Source: CALAED01 sp036378315 | GTDB lineage: Bacteria > Actinomycetota > Actinomycetes > Streptosporangiales > Streptosporangiaceae | Assembly: GCA_036378315.1 (NCBI GenBank) | Contig: DASUWU010000087.1 | Span: 1 to 64,000, forward strand | Direction: 5' to 3' | DNA: 64,000 nt | In this document: piece after piece, positions 31,732 through 40,540 of the stretch | How positions within the stretch are numbered: the first letter of the stretch is position 1 | Layout: the number at the start of each line of letters is the position of its first letter | Translations under genes and position numbers: made by a program | Notes under the pieces: model-generated | The model's input: only the letters and a program-made list of their open reading frames with translations | What the model was told of the DNA's origin: nothing | The model's database searches: none

Positions 31732-32748
31732 ATGCTGATCGACATGCACGCGCACGTCATACCGCGCGACTTCCCCGATGCCGGTGACGCCGCCTGGCCG
31801 CGCATGGGCGCGCCCGACGCGGACGGCGCCCGCCTGTTCGAGGCCGGCCCGGTGCGCTACAAGGCCAGGGACGTGTGGTTCGATGGCGAGCGCCGCATCG
31901 CCGCGATGGACGAGAACGGGGTGGACGCCGAGGTCGTCTCCCCCTTCCCGCCGCTGCTGAACTACACGATGCCGGCCAAGAGCTACCGCGACCTGTGCCG
32001 CCACGTCAACGAGTCGATCGCCGCGCTCCGCGAGGCCGACCCGAGCCGGCTGTACGGCTTCGGCACCGTGCCGCTGCAGGACCCCGACCTCGCGGCCGAG
32101 GAGCTCGCCGAGATCAAGGCGATCGGCCTGCAGGGCATCGAGATCGGCTCGAACATCGCCGGCGTCTCGCTCGGCGACGAACGCCTCCTCGGGTTCTTCA
32201 CCGAGGCCGAGCGGCTGCGCGTGCCGATCTTCGTGCACGCGGCCAACCCGACCTTCGCCGAACGCCTTCCGGCCGCCGCGTTCCCGACGTTCGGATTCGC
32301 CACCGACATCGGGCTCGCCGCCGCGTCGATCGCCACGAGCGGCACATCGGAGAAGTGCCCGAACCTGCTCATGGCCTTCAGCCACGGCGCGGGCGGCTTC
32401 CCGCTGATGCTGACCCGGGCGCAGTACTTCTGGAGCGGCGAGTGGGACGAGCACCTCCCGCCGGACGGCAAACCGGCGGGGCCCACCCATTCCGCGCTCC
32501 CCCGGTCGCCGTCGGAGTACGCCCGCCGCTTCTACTACGAGACCCTCGTCTACGACCACCGCGCGTACCGCTACCTCATCGACATGATCGGCGCGGACCG
32601 GCTGCTGATGGGCACGGACTTCCCGGCGATCCCGCGCGAGCGGCCGGCGGGCAGGACGCTGCGCACCCTCGACGTCCCGGCCGGCGAGCTGGAGAACATC
32701 ACCTGGCACAACTGCTTCCGCTTCCTCGACATCGACCCGCCCAAATAG
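31732..32748 (+). CDS. Amidohydrolase-2 family protein (ACMSD-like decarboxylase/hydrolase)
   Basis: Protein of 338 residues. Metal motif LIDMHAHVIPRDF opens the protein, followed by the conserved YGFGTVPLQDPDLAAEEL, a mid-protein metal His in IFVHAANP, MAFSHGAGGFPL, and the C-terminal Asp in LLMGTDFPAIPRERP. This arrangement is that of 2-amino-3-carboxymuconate semialdehyde decarboxylase relatives acting on aromatic ring-cleavage acids. ATG 31732 has GGGAGG nine bases upstream; a GTG at 31702 would overlap the previous gene by 11 bases. Probably co-transcribed with the GMC and aldehyde dehydrogenase genes and followed by a PaaX-family regulator. Confidence 0.85.
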   Translation: MLIDMHAHVIPRDFPDAGDAAWPRMGAPDADGARLFEAGPVRYKARDVWFDGERRIAAMDENGVDAEVVSPFPPLLNYTMPAKSYRDLCRHVNESIAALREADPSRLYGFGTVPLQDPDLAAEELAEIKAIGLQGIEIGSNIAGVSLGDERLLGFFTEAERLRVPIFVHAANPTFAERLPAAAFPTFGFATDIGLAAASIATSGTSEKCPNLLMAFSHGAGGFPLMLTRAQYFWSGEWDEHLPPDGKPAGPTHSALPRSPSEYARRFYYETLVYDHRAYRYLIDMIGADRLLMGTDFPAIPRERPAGRTLRTLDVPAGELENITWHNCFRFLDIDPPK

Positions 32749-32835
32749 ATGACATTTTGTCTCGCGATCGTTTGTGGAAATTGGATGCTTTGCGAGTTCC
32801 AGGCGTCAGCCTGAACCGGCCTCGTTGGGTATGAG

Positions 32836-33867
32836 ATGGTGAGCGACCGAATTCGCTACGCTCATGGCATGTCGGGTGACCAGCAGGGCAGTGCGGTCGC
32901 GGTGGCGGTCGGCGACGACGCGCTGGAGGTCGCGCCGGGCGGCGTCAGCCAGCGACCGCCGCGACTGTTGCTCACCCTGCTCGGCGACTACTGGTGGCAG
33001 CAGACCGAACCGCTGCCGTCGGCGGCGCTCGTCGCGCTGCTCGCCGAGTTCGGCGTCAGCGACTCGGCGGCCAGGGCGGCGCTGAGCCGGCTCACCCGCA
33101 ACCGGCTGCTCGTCACCTCCAAGCGGGGGCGGCGGACGTTCGTCCAGGTCAGCGACCGCGCCGCACGCATACTCGACGAAGGGGCGCGGCGGATCTTCTC
33201 CTTCGGCGGCACGACGCGTCCCTGGGACGGCACATGGAGTCTCGTCGCGTTCTCGATCCCCGAGCACAACAGGGCGGCCCGCGACGCGCTGCGCAAGCAG
33301 CTGCGGTGGCTCGGCTTCGCCCCGCTGTACGACGGCGTCTGGGTGTCGCCGCGCGACCACGCGACCGAGGTCGTCCAGCGGCTCGGCGAGCTCGGCATCA
33401 CCACGGCGACCGCCTTCCGCGCCGCGACCGTGCCCGGCATCAGCCTCGAAGGGCTGCCGCAGCGCGCCTGGGACCTGGAGAACCTGCACGCCAAGTACGA
33501 GCACTTCATCGCCTCGGCCGAGGCGCTGCGCGATCGCATCCTGGCCGGCCGGGTCTCCCCGGTCGCGGCGCTGGTGGCGCGCACCCAGGTGATGGACGAA
33601 TGGCGGGCCTTCCCCGCCCTCGACCCCGACCTGCCGAACGAACTGCTGCCGGCGGCCTGGCCGCGCAGCGCCGCCCGCGAGCTGTTCATCACCACCTACG
33701 ACCTGCTCGGCCCGCTCGCCGCGCACCGCGTGCGGCAGATCATCGCCAGGTACGCGCCCGAGCTGGCCGCAGCCGCGGCCTACCACAGCTCCGACGCGAC
33801 GATCGTGGCCAGCCGGGACGCCGCGGCGGCGGCGCCGACCGGGGCGTTGGCGCCCCGGCCGGCGTGA
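32836..33867 (+). CDS. PaaX family transcriptional regulator
   Basis: Protein of 343 residues. The N-terminal winged helix is RPPRLLLTLLGDYWWQQTEPLPSA with FGVSDSAARAALSRLTRNRL. The middle Cas2-like domain shows WDGTWSLVAFSIPEHNRAARDALRKQL and LYDGVWVSPRD. The C-terminal PaaX domain is WRAFPALDPDLPNELLPAAWPR. PaaX of E. coli represses phenylacetate catabolism and responds to phenylacetyl-CoA. Family members usually control nearby aromatic pathways, so the GMC, aldehyde dehydrogenase and amidohydrolase genes are the natural targets. ATG 32836 or ATG 32869 could start it. The 87-bp gap before it is AT-rich and contains the small dyad GACATTTTGTC (32751-32761), a possible promoter or operator. 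Confidence 0.9.
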   Translation: MVSDRIRYAHGMSGDQQGSAVAVAVGDDALEVAPGGVSQRPPRLLLTLLGDYWWQQTEPLPSAALVALLAEFGVSDSAARAALSRLTRNRLLVTSKRGRRTFVQVSDRAARILDEGARRIFSFGGTTRPWDGTWSLVAFSIPEHNRAARDALRKQLRWLGFAPLYDGVWVSPRDHATEVVQRLGELGITTATAFRAATVPGISLEGLPQRAWDLENLHAKYEHFIASAEALRDRILAGRVSPVAALVARTQVMDEWRAFPALDPDLPNELLPAAWPRSAARELFITTYDLLGPLAAHRVRQIIARYAPELAAAAAYHSSDATIVASRDAAAAAPTGALAPRPA

Positions 33868-33882
33868 CGGGCCGTCGGCCCG
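33868..33882. terminator. Short hairpin between convergent PaaX-family and secreted-protein genes
   Basis: CGGGCC-GTC-GGCCCG forms a 6-bp stem directly after the regulator's stop codon, within the 27-bp gap between the two convergent stops. Possible bidirectional terminator, judged from position and symmetry only. Confidence 0.4.
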
Positions 33883-33894
33883 CTGCCGCGCGGA

Positions 33895-35487
33895 TCAGGG
33901 ACAGGGGTTGCGGACGCTGCGGGCGTAGTTGTGGAAACGCTTGTCGAATCCGTAGTCGGTCAGCTGCAGCGGGCCCCAGGCGGCCTGCTCGCCGCCGAAG
34001 TCGCTGAGCTGGCGCGGCATGTCATTCGTCAGCCCCCAGGCGCACCTGCCGCCGAGCGAGGGCGGCGGGCGGAGCAGGTGGAACCAGGGGTAGAACGCGC
34101 CGGGCGGCGGGTTCGTACAGCCCGCGCCCGTGTGGTGGTCACACGTCAGGCCGCCGCCGTTGTCGGCCTCCTCGATCCGCGGCAGGTCGGTCTCGAAGCG
34201 GGCGGTCGGGTACTCGTTCGCGAACCGGCCGCTCCTGTCCAGGCTGAGCGGTGAGGTCAGGAAGTTCGGCGTCGGGGTGTTCCGGCTGCCGTCCGGCCAG
34301 GTCGCGTGATACGGAATGCCGTCGAAGTCGGAGTCGGAGCCGATGCAGCCGGGGATCACCGGCCCGGTGAAGCACGGCGCGTCCTCGTTCGGATCCAGGT
34401 CGGTGGCCGCGTCCGGCACCTCGAAGTGCCCGGTCTCCACGTCGTAGGCCACGTTGTCGGTGTGCGCCGACCACGTCGTCCACGCGGTGGGCTGGCCGCC
34501 CCGCAGCGGCGGGGCCGCCGTGTCGTACATCGCGTGGAAGGCGTACGGCGCGCCGTCGCAGGTGAAGTTGACCGGATCCCACACGATGTGGCGGAAGCCG
34601 TTGCCGACGCTGGCGGTCATGATGCCGCGCTGGTGCGTCGTCTCGTCGGTGATGGCGGTGAAGTACCCGGCCGGGGTGTCGCGCATGTCGATCCTGAGCA
34701 CGTCACCCGAGTTCATCATCAGCGTGTCACCGGTCGGGGTGAAGGTCCCGTCGGTCTGCTGGTCGGGACCGGGCGGGCCGCCTGGCCGGCCGCTGTGGGT
34801 GAGGAAGGCGAAGTTGACCGGCTCGACGCAGTTCGGGTTCGCCTTGGCGTCCGGCGGGCTGCCGGGCCCGTGCAGCGCGCCGAACTCGGCCTGCAGGCTG
34901 TCGATCGTGAGCGCGGCGCACCAGTGGACCTGGTCGCAGGAGATGGCCGGCGTGTATCCCGGCGGGTAGAGCTGCAGCTCGGTGAAGGCCGCGCCCGCGT
35001 GGTCGGGCCGCGGCGGCACCTGGATGTTGCTGTCGCTGTCCGGCCTGCAGGTCTTCTTCCCCTCCGGATAGCTCTCGGTGTCGCACATCACCAGGCCGAA
35101 CCAGATCGCCGGTGTGAGCTGGAACTCGTGCGTCGGGCCGGAGAAGGAGTTGCTGGCGTCGCCGTTCGGGTCCTTCGGCAGCACGACGCGATAGCTCATG
35201 CTGTTGCCCGAGCCGCGCTTGTTGGAGAAGAAGCCGAGGTCCGGTTCGTCATGGCCGACATAGCGGCCGTTGTCGACGAACCCCTCGTCGTCGTTGGACG
35301 CGATCTCCGTACACCACATCTGCCGGAAGGTCTTCTGCAGCGGGCTGAAGCCATTGCAGTCGAGCCCACCGCGGGCGTTGACGTGCGGAGCCTGACCGGT
35401 CCGGGCCGGGCCGGCGCTCGCCGGCGCCACGCCCAGGGTGATCATTACCAGTGCCGCCGCACTCAACAGCGCGAGCACTCTGCGCAT
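33895..35487 (-). CDS. Secreted protein of unknown function with many cysteines
   Basis: Protein of 530 residues. A clear signal peptide MRRVLALLSAAALVMITLGV ends at PASAGPA, so export by Sec is expected. The mature part is rich in Asp, Pro, Thr and aromatic residues, with about a dozen cysteines spaced through it (for example GLDCNGFSPLQKTFRQMWC, SCDQVHWCAAL, CDHHTGAGC), suggesting disulphides. Segments such as FAFLTHSGRPGG and MMNSGDVLRIDMRDTPAGYF look like beta-sandwich strands. Start ATG 35487 has AGGAGG seven bases upstream. No catalytic motif or family is recognised. It is transcribed alone and converges on the PaaX-family gene. Confidence 0.75.
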   Translation of the reverse strand: MRRVLALLSAAALVMITLGVAPASAGPARTGQAPHVNARGGLDCNGFSPLQKTFRQMWCTEIASNDDEGFVDNGRYVGHDEPDLGFFSNKRGSGNSMSYRVVLPKDPNGDASNSFSGPTHEFQLTPAIWFGLVMCDTESYPEGKKTCRPDSDSNIQVPPRPDHAGAAFTELQLYPPGYTPAISCDQVHWCAALTIDSLQAEFGALHGPGSPPDAKANPNCVEPVNFAFLTHSGRPGGPPGPDQQTDGTFTPTGDTLMMNSGDVLRIDMRDTPAGYFTAITDETTHQRGIMTASVGNGFRHIVWDPVNFTCDGAPYAFHAMYDTAAPPLRGGQPTAWTTWSAHTDNVAYDVETGHFEVPDAATDLDPNEDAPCFTGPVIPGCIGSDSDFDGIPYHATWPDGSRNTPTPNFLTSPLSLDRSGRFANEYPTARFETDLPRIEEADNGGGLTCDHHTGAGCTNPPPGAFYPWFHLLRPPPSLGGRCAWGLTNDMPRQLSDFGGEQAAWGPLQLTDYGFDKRFHNYARSVRNPCP

Positions 35488-35741
35488 GTATCCTCCTACC
35501 CCGTCTCGCCGTGTCGGCGTGGAGCAGGTCCGGCGGCCCCGATGTCCGTCCTCCCTTCGCGTTTCCTCGGGTGACCTGGGCTCGTCGCGTCCGTCGTCCC
35601 TCGTCCGTGCTCGGGTACGGGACGCAACCGCCCCGGCGTGCGATGGCCCTGCCCACGCCCTCGGTCATGACGACACACCAGCTCAGGACGGCTGGACAGG
35701 GCCCGGTCCGGAAACGGTCAATGATCCCTAAGGGAAAACCA

Positions 35742-36446
35742 TTACATGATCGTCTCCGTAGGCTCGCCGCCCGCGAGCAGCGCGGTCGCCGAGGCGTTGC
35801 GGATGTGTTGCCGCCAGAGCGCGCTCGCCCCCTCGGCGTCGCGTTCGACGATCTTGGCAAGCACTCCCCTGATCTCCCTGATACTGGCGCGCGGCCTGCC
35901 CTGGCGCGACAGCGAGCGGGCCCTGAGCTGGGCGAGCCGGCCGTTGAGCAGCCGGGCCTGTTCATACAGGACCGGGTTGTCAGCTCCGGAGTACAGCACT
36001 TCGTAGAACCGGTTCTTCGTCTCCAGCATCCGCGACACGTCCTTGGAGCGATGCGCGGACTCCAGCTCGGCCACCGTCTTCTTGAGCAGCGCCGTGAGCT
36101 CGTCGGGGGCGCGTTCGACGAACAGGCGCACAGCGAAGCACTCGAGCGCCTCCCGGACCTCGTAGACGGCGCGCGCCTCCCGATCGGACAGCCGCGCGAC
36201 GGTGGGGCCCTTGTGCGGGGGGATGACCAGGAAGCCCTCGGCCTCGAGCTGGCGGCACGCTTCGCGCAGCGTGTTGCGCGAGACGCCCAGCCGCTCGCAG
36301 AGCTCTCGTTCGATCAGCTTCTGGCCGGGTGCCAGCGTGCCGCTGATGATCTCGGCTCGGATGGCCTCCACCGTCTGGGCTCGGACCGGCGCGGCGACAT
36401 GCGTGACCTTCACCTCGCCAGGATACGCGATCGACCCATCGCCCAA
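35742..36446 (-). CDS. GntR family transcriptional regulator, FadR/FCD type
   Basis: Regulator of up to 234 residues. The N-terminal winged helix shows TVEAIRAEIISGTLAPGQKLIERELCERLGVSRNTLREACRQLEAEGF split over residues 24-70. The all-helical FCD effector domain follows, with REALECFAVRLFVERAP and the ligand/metal residues around NRFYEVLYSGADN. ATG 36446 is the longest start but directly abuts an operator half, and GTG 36413 is an alternative. Two perfect TNGTNNNACNA sites lie between it and the divergent aldehyde dehydrogenase gene, so it very probably autoregulates and represses the rightward cluster until a carboxylic-acid effector binds. Effector identity unknown. Confidence 0.9.
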   Translation of the reverse strand: MGDGSIAYPGEVKVTHVAAPVRAQTVEAIRAEIISGTLAPGQKLIERELCERLGVSRNTLREACRQLEAEGFLVIPPHKGPTVARLSDREARAVYEVREALECFAVRLFVERAPDELTALLKKTVAELESAHRSKDVSRMLETKNRFYEVLYSGADNPVLYEQARLLNGRLAQLRARSLSRQGRPRASIREIRGVLAKIVERDAEGASALWRQHIRNASATALLAGGEPTETIM

Positions 36447-36457
36447 TCGTCCTACAA
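36447..36457. promoter_or_regulatory. FadR-type GntR operator, site 1
   Basis: TCGTCCTACAA matches the FadR-subfamily consensus TNGTNNNACNA at every fixed position. It forms the left arm of a perfect 9-bp inverted repeat with site 2 (GTCCTACAA at 36449-36457 against TTGTAGGAC at 36468-36476). It lies immediately upstream of the longest GntR start. Confidence 0.75.
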
Positions 36458-36459
36458 AC

Positions 36460-36489
36460 TTGACCTATTGTAGGACAAAGCTCTAGCCT
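36460..36489 (+). promoter_or_regulatory. Candidate promoter of the rightward catabolic cluster
   Basis: TTGACC (36460-36465) and TAGCCT (36484-36489) are spaced by 18 bp, about 44 bp upstream of the aldehyde dehydrogenase start. Operator site 2 falls inside the spacer, so bound repressor would block RNA polymerase. Confidence 0.5.
36468..36478. promoter_or_regulatory. FadR-type GntR operator, site 2
   Basis: TTGTAGGACAA matches TNGTNNNACNA at every fixed position. Its centre is 21 bp from the centre of site 1, two helical turns, so two dimers could bind the same face and contact each other. It lies between the candidate -35 and -10 of the rightward promoter. Confidence 0.78.
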
Positions 36490-36532
36490 CTGGGTTTCCG
36501 GCTCATGTGTCGCCCGAGTGGGAAGGCTCGCG

Positions 36533-38053
36533 ATGTCCCAGGCAGCACCGGTCACCACCCCGGAGCGGTCCGCCAGAACCTACGGCCTCTTCATCGACAA
36601 CCAGCTCGTGGACCCGGCGGACGACGACTATCTCGACGTGGTCAACCCGGCGACCGGGATGGTGTGGGCGCGCGTGCCGAACGCGTCCGAGGCCGCTGTC
36701 GACGCGGCGGTACGCAGCGCTCGGCGCGCGTTCGAAGGTGGCGACTGGCCGGCGTTCCGCGCCGCCGACCGGGCCAAATTCCTGATCCGCTTCGGCACGG
36801 CCATCGCCGACCACGCCGACGAGCTGGCCAGGCTCCAGGTTCAGGAGAACGGCAAGCTCATCAGGGAGATGGCCGGGCAGGCCAGGCTGATGCCCGAGTA
36901 CTTCACCTACTACGCCGGCCTCGCCCAGATGCCCACGGGGACGACGAACCCGCTGCACGTCAGGGACATGCTCAACTACACGGTGCGCGAGCCGCTCGGA
37001 GTGGTGGCCGCGATCACGCCGTGGAACTCGCCGCTGCTCCTGCTGGCGTGGAAGCTGGGTCCCGCGCTCGCCGCCGGCAACACCGTCGTGGCCAAGCCGT
37101 CGGAGGTCACGCCGGTCTCGACCATCAGGCTCGCCCAGCTCGCCGCGGAGGCCGGGCTGCCGCCAGGCGTGTTCAACGTCGTCACCGGCCTCGGCAGCCC
37201 AGCGGGCATGGCGCTCACCGGTCACCCGGAGGTGGACAAGATCGCCTTCACCGGCTCGACCGCGACCGGCCAGGCGATCGCCGTGCAGGCGGGCCGGACG
37301 CTCAAGCGCGTCTCGCTGGAGCTGGGCGGCAAGTCCCCCAACATCGTCTTCGCCGACGCCGACCTGGACGGCGCGGTGAACGGGCTCGTCGCCGGCATCT
37401 TCGGCGCCAGCGGCCAGACCTGCATGGCCGGGTCGCGCATCCTCGTCCAGGAGAGCGTCTATGCCGAGGTGACCCGGCGGCTCGCCGAGCGGGCGGAGGC
37501 CATCACGGTCGGCGACCCGCTGGATCCGGCGAGCGAGATGGGGACCATCGCGTGCCGGTCGCAGCTCGACAAGGTGCGCCGCTACATCGAGATCGCCGTT
37601 CAGGACGGAGCGCGCCTGGTGGCGGGCGGGACCGCCGCCCGCGTCGACGGCCTTCCCGACGGTCTTTTCATGCGGCCCACCGTGTTCGCCGACGTGCGCA
37701 ACGACATGCGGATCGCCAGGGACGAGGTGTTCGGCCCGGTGGCCGCGCTCATCCCGTTCCGCGACGAGGACGAGGCGATCCGCATCGCCAACGACACGCC
37801 GTTCGGGCTCGCCGCCGGGGTATGGACCGGGCAGGCGCAGCGCGCGCACCGCGTCGCCGGCCGGCTGCGCGCCGGCACGGTGTGGATCAACAACTATCGC
37901 AAGACGTCCTACGCCACTCCGTTCGGGGGCTACAAGCAGAGCGGCCTCGGCAGGGAGAACGGCGCCGACGCCCTCCGCGAGTACACCGAGGAAAAGAGCG
38001 TCTGGGTCGATACCGGACAGGGCGTCAAGGATCCGTTCAACCCCCGAGCCTGA
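36533..38053 (+). CDS. NAD(P)-dependent aldehyde dehydrogenase
   Basis: Enzyme of 506 residues, first gene of the GntR-controlled cluster. Motifs in order: ITPWNSPLLL, VVAKPSEVTP, FTGSTATGQAI, general base in SLELGGKSPNIVF, nucleophile Cys in GASGQTCMAGSR, DEVFGPVAALI, and FGGYKQSGLGRENG near the C terminus, characteristic of betaine-aldehyde or hydroxymuconic-semialdehyde dehydrogenase-like enzymes. ATG 36533 follows GGAAGG by six bases; the upstream GTG 36518 lacks a site. Likely oxidises an aldehyde intermediate of the pathway encoded downstream. Only 31 bp separate it from the FAD dehydrogenase gene. Confidence 0.93.
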   Translation: MSQAAPVTTPERSARTYGLFIDNQLVDPADDDYLDVVNPATGMVWARVPNASEAAVDAAVRSARRAFEGGDWPAFRAADRAKFLIRFGTAIADHADELARLQVQENGKLIREMAGQARLMPEYFTYYAGLAQMPTGTTNPLHVRDMLNYTVREPLGVVAAITPWNSPLLLLAWKLGPALAAGNTVVAKPSEVTPVSTIRLAQLAAEAGLPPGVFNVVTGLGSPAGMALTGHPEVDKIAFTGSTATGQAIAVQAGRTLKRVSLELGGKSPNIVFADADLDGAVNGLVAGIFGASGQTCMAGSRILVQESVYAEVTRRLAERAEAITVGDPLDPASEMGTIACRSQLDKVRRYIEIAVQDGARLVAGGTAARVDGLPDGLFMRPTVFADVRNDMRIARDEVFGPVAALIPFRDEDEAIRIANDTPFGLAAGVWTGQAQRAHRVAGRLRAGTVWINNYRKTSYATPFGGYKQSGLGRENGADALREYTEEKSVWVDTGQGVKDPFNPRA

Positions 38054-38084
38054 GCATCGCCGGGCCCTACGGTTTGGAGGCGAG

Positions 38085-39497
38085 ATGTCAACGGAGATGC
38101 CATCGGCCCCGCAGGTGGTGGTCATCGGCGCCGGGATCGCCGGGCTCTCGGCCGCGGTCGCGGCCGCCGAGGAGCTCGCGGACACGCCCGGTGCCACGGT
38201 GACGGTCGTCGACCGTGCCGAACGCCATGAGGCCGGCGGGAACAGCCGGTGGACCTCGGCCTACTTCCGCCTGGAGGACCTCTACGAGACCGGCGACTCG
38301 TTCGTCGAGGACGTGGTCGGCTTCTCCGGCGGCCGTACCCCGTCGTGGTACCCCCGGGCGCTCGCCCGGCACCTCCCGGAGACGATGGAGTGGATCCAGG
38401 GCCACGGCGCCCGGTTCCGGAAGTCCCCCACGTATTTCATCAGCAGCAACCGCCCGCGCCTGCTACCCGTCGGCGGCGGCGAGGGCCTGCTCAACGCGCT
38501 GCGACCGGCGGCGGAACGCCTCGGCGTGCGGTTCAGCTACGGCACGACCGCGCGGCGGCTGGTGACCGACGACCAGGGCCGGGTGGCCGGCGTCGAGGTG
38601 ACCGGCGACCACGGCGAGGAACGGCTGCCGGCGACCGCGGTCGTGATCGCGTCGGGCGGGTTCGAGGGGGACCAGGACTCGCTCGCCGATGCGCTCGGCG
38701 CCGAGGCGCGGCGGCTGCTGCCCATCGCGCCCGGCGTCGAGTTCAACAAGGGTGAGGGGATCAGGATGGCGCTCGCCGCCGGCGCGCGGCGGGCCGGCCA
38801 ATGGGACGGCTTCCACGCCGAACCCGTCGACCCCCGGTCCCCCGATCCCGAGGCCCTGGTCATGGTGTTTCCGTACGGGATCCTGGTGAACCGGCACGGC
38901 GTGCGCTTCATCGACGAGGGGCGCGGCACCGTCGACGAGACGTACGAGTCCGTGGCCCGCGCCGTGTGGTCGCAGCCGGACGGGATCGCGTACTTCATCA
39001 CCGACCAGCGTTTCTGTGAGGTGACCGACCGGGACCGCGGCATCCTCACCAGCGTCAAACCCGTCACCGCGGACTCGGTCGGCGAGCTCGCCTCGGCCCT
39101 CGACCTGCCGGCGGAGCGCCTGAGCCGGACGATCAGCGAGTTCAACGCGGCGGCGCCGCGCGGAGAGCTCGACTGGCGCCGGCCCGACGGCAACCGCGCC
39201 GCGGGGATCGACCCGCCGAAGAGCAACTGGGCGGTGCCGGTGGACCGGCCGCCCTTCCTCGCCTATCCGGTCGCGTGCGCCATCGTGTTCACCTTCGGCG
39301 GGCTCGACACCGATGACCGGGGCCGGGTCGTGGGCGAGGACGGCACGCCCATCCCGGGCCTGTTCGCCGCCGGCGAGTGCACGGGCATCTACCACGGCAA
39401 GTATCCCGGCGGTACCTCGGTCATGCGCGGCATGGTCTTCGGCCGCGTCGCCGGGCGCGCCGCCGCGGCAGCACCGGCTCCCGGCCGGGGCGACTGA
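38085..39497 (+). CDS. FAD-dependent dehydrogenase, tricarballylate dehydrogenase / fumarate reductase flavoprotein-like
   Basis: Flavoprotein of 470 residues. The N-terminal FAD motif is VVVIGAGIAGLSAAVAAAEEL, then GGNSRWTSAY, VVIASGGFEGD and the C-terminal AGECTGIYHGKYPGGTSVMRGMVFGR, which positions the isoalloxazine ring in the FAD_binding_2 family. That family includes fumarate reductase, tricarballylate dehydrogenase and 3-ketosteroid dehydrogenases, and performs dehydrogenation or reduction next to a carbonyl or carboxyl. There is no FMN-binding or haem domain. ATG 38085 lies behind GGAGG. Probably introduces or removes a C=C bond in the cluster's substrate; direction cannot be read. 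Confidence 0.85.
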   Translation: MSTEMPSAPQVVVIGAGIAGLSAAVAAAEELADTPGATVTVVDRAERHEAGGNSRWTSAYFRLEDLYETGDSFVEDVVGFSGGRTPSWYPRALARHLPETMEWIQGHGARFRKSPTYFISSNRPRLLPVGGGEGLLNALRPAAERLGVRFSYGTTARRLVTDDQGRVAGVEVTGDHGEERLPATAVVIASGGFEGDQDSLADALGAEARRLLPIAPGVEFNKGEGIRMALAAGARRAGQWDGFHAEPVDPRSPDPEALVMVFPYGILVNRHGVRFIDEGRGTVDETYESVARAVWSQPDGIAYFITDQRFCEVTDRDRGILTSVKPVTADSVGELASALDLPAERLSRTISEFNAAAPRGELDWRRPDGNRAAGIDPPKSNWAVPVDRPPFLAYPVACAIVFTFGGLDTDDRGRVVGEDGTPIPGLFAAGECTGIYHGKYPGGTSVMRGMVFGRVAGRAAAAAPAPGRGD

Positions 39498-39565
39498 CCA
39501 GCTCAGCGGCCATAATCCGGAGAAACCCCAGGTCTTGCTAATTCGTATCATGAATGGGATGTTAA

Positions 39566-40540
39566 ATGAGAAATATCGGGATAAAGGAGTTGGGGCCGCT
39601 ACCGATGCGCTCAGGCGTTCCTGACGTACCCCACGGCCGCGGGTCGCCGCGCGCCCGCCGGGCACGGCCCGGACCGCCGCCCGCCGCCGGGGTGCGGCTG
39701 CACCGTTGCCATGTGTTCGACTGTGATGTCGCCCTGGCCTGCCTGGGCGCCCCGCTCGTCCCGTTCGGCGAGATCGAGGTCCGGCTGCGGCTGCTGGATC
39801 GCCGCTTCTCCCGGTTCCGCCCCGACAGCGAGATCTCGCGGCTCAACAGGTCGAACGGCACGTGGTGTGACATCTCAGGCGAAATGTACGCGCTGTTGCG
39901 CCATGCCCTGAACGTGGCCGTGGCCAGCCGGGGACTGATCAACATCGCCATGCTGCCCCGCCTGCTCGACGCCGGCTACGTCGAGTCGTGGACGGTCCAT
40001 CCCCCACGCCAACCCGCGCCGGCCGCGGCGGTCCTCCCCGAGGCGCCCGCCGCACCCGTACCGCCGCTGACCGAGGTGCTCGAGCTGCGCCGCGACAGGG
40101 CCCGGCTGTCGCCAGGACACGCCGTGGACGTCGGCGGCCTGGCCAAAGGGAAATGGGCGGACGACGTCCTGGCCTGGCTGGGACCCGACGCGGCGGCCAG
40201 TCTCGGGGGCGACGTCGCCTGCCACGGGCCGGGGCCGTCCGGCGATGGCTGGCCGATCGCGCTGCCCACCGGCGAGACGCTGCTGCTCAAGGACGGAGGC
40301 GTCGCCACCAGCGGCGTGGCGAAGCGCCGCTGGGGCAGCGACGCCCACCACCTGATCGACCCGCGCACCGGCAGGCCGTCCCGATCCGACATCACCCGGG
40401 CCACGGTCATCGCCACGACCGGAGCGTGCGCCGACTGGGTGAGCTCGGCCATGGTCGTCGGCGGCACCGCGGAGCTGTCCCGGCTCGGGGCCCGTCCCGA
40501 CGTCCTCGGCTGGCGCCTCGAGACCGGAGAGGACACCTGA
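39566..40540 (+). CDS. ApbE family FAD:protein FMN transferase
   Basis: Protein of 324 residues. ApbE motifs are SRFRPDSEISRLNRS, the strongly conserved SPGHAVDVGGLAKGKWADD, and SGVAKRRWGSDAHHLIDPRTG, with GACADWVSSAM near the end. The enzyme covalently attaches FMN to a Thr/Ser in a D/S-GxTxAT motif of a target protein, usually outside the membrane; no lipobox is visible here, so it would act in the cytoplasm. ATG 39566 or ATG 39605 may be the start. Its stop overlaps the start of the flavin reductase gene (TGATG). None of the neighbouring products shows an obvious flavinylation motif, so the target is unknown. Confidence 0.87.
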   Translation: MRNIGIKELGPLPMRSGVPDVPHGRGSPRARRARPGPPPAAGVRLHRCHVFDCDVALACLGAPLVPFGEIEVRLRLLDRRFSRFRPDSEISRLNRSNGTWCDISGEMYALLRHALNVAVASRGLINIAMLPRLLDAGYVESWTVHPPRQPAPAAAVLPEAPAAPVPPLTEVLELRRDRARLSPGHAVDVGGLAKGKWADDVLAWLGPDAAASLGGDVACHGPGPSGDGWPIALPTGETLLLKDGGVATSGVAKRRWGSDAHHLIDPRTGRPSRSDITRATVIATTGACADWVSSAMVVGGTAELSRLGARPDVLGWRLETGEDT

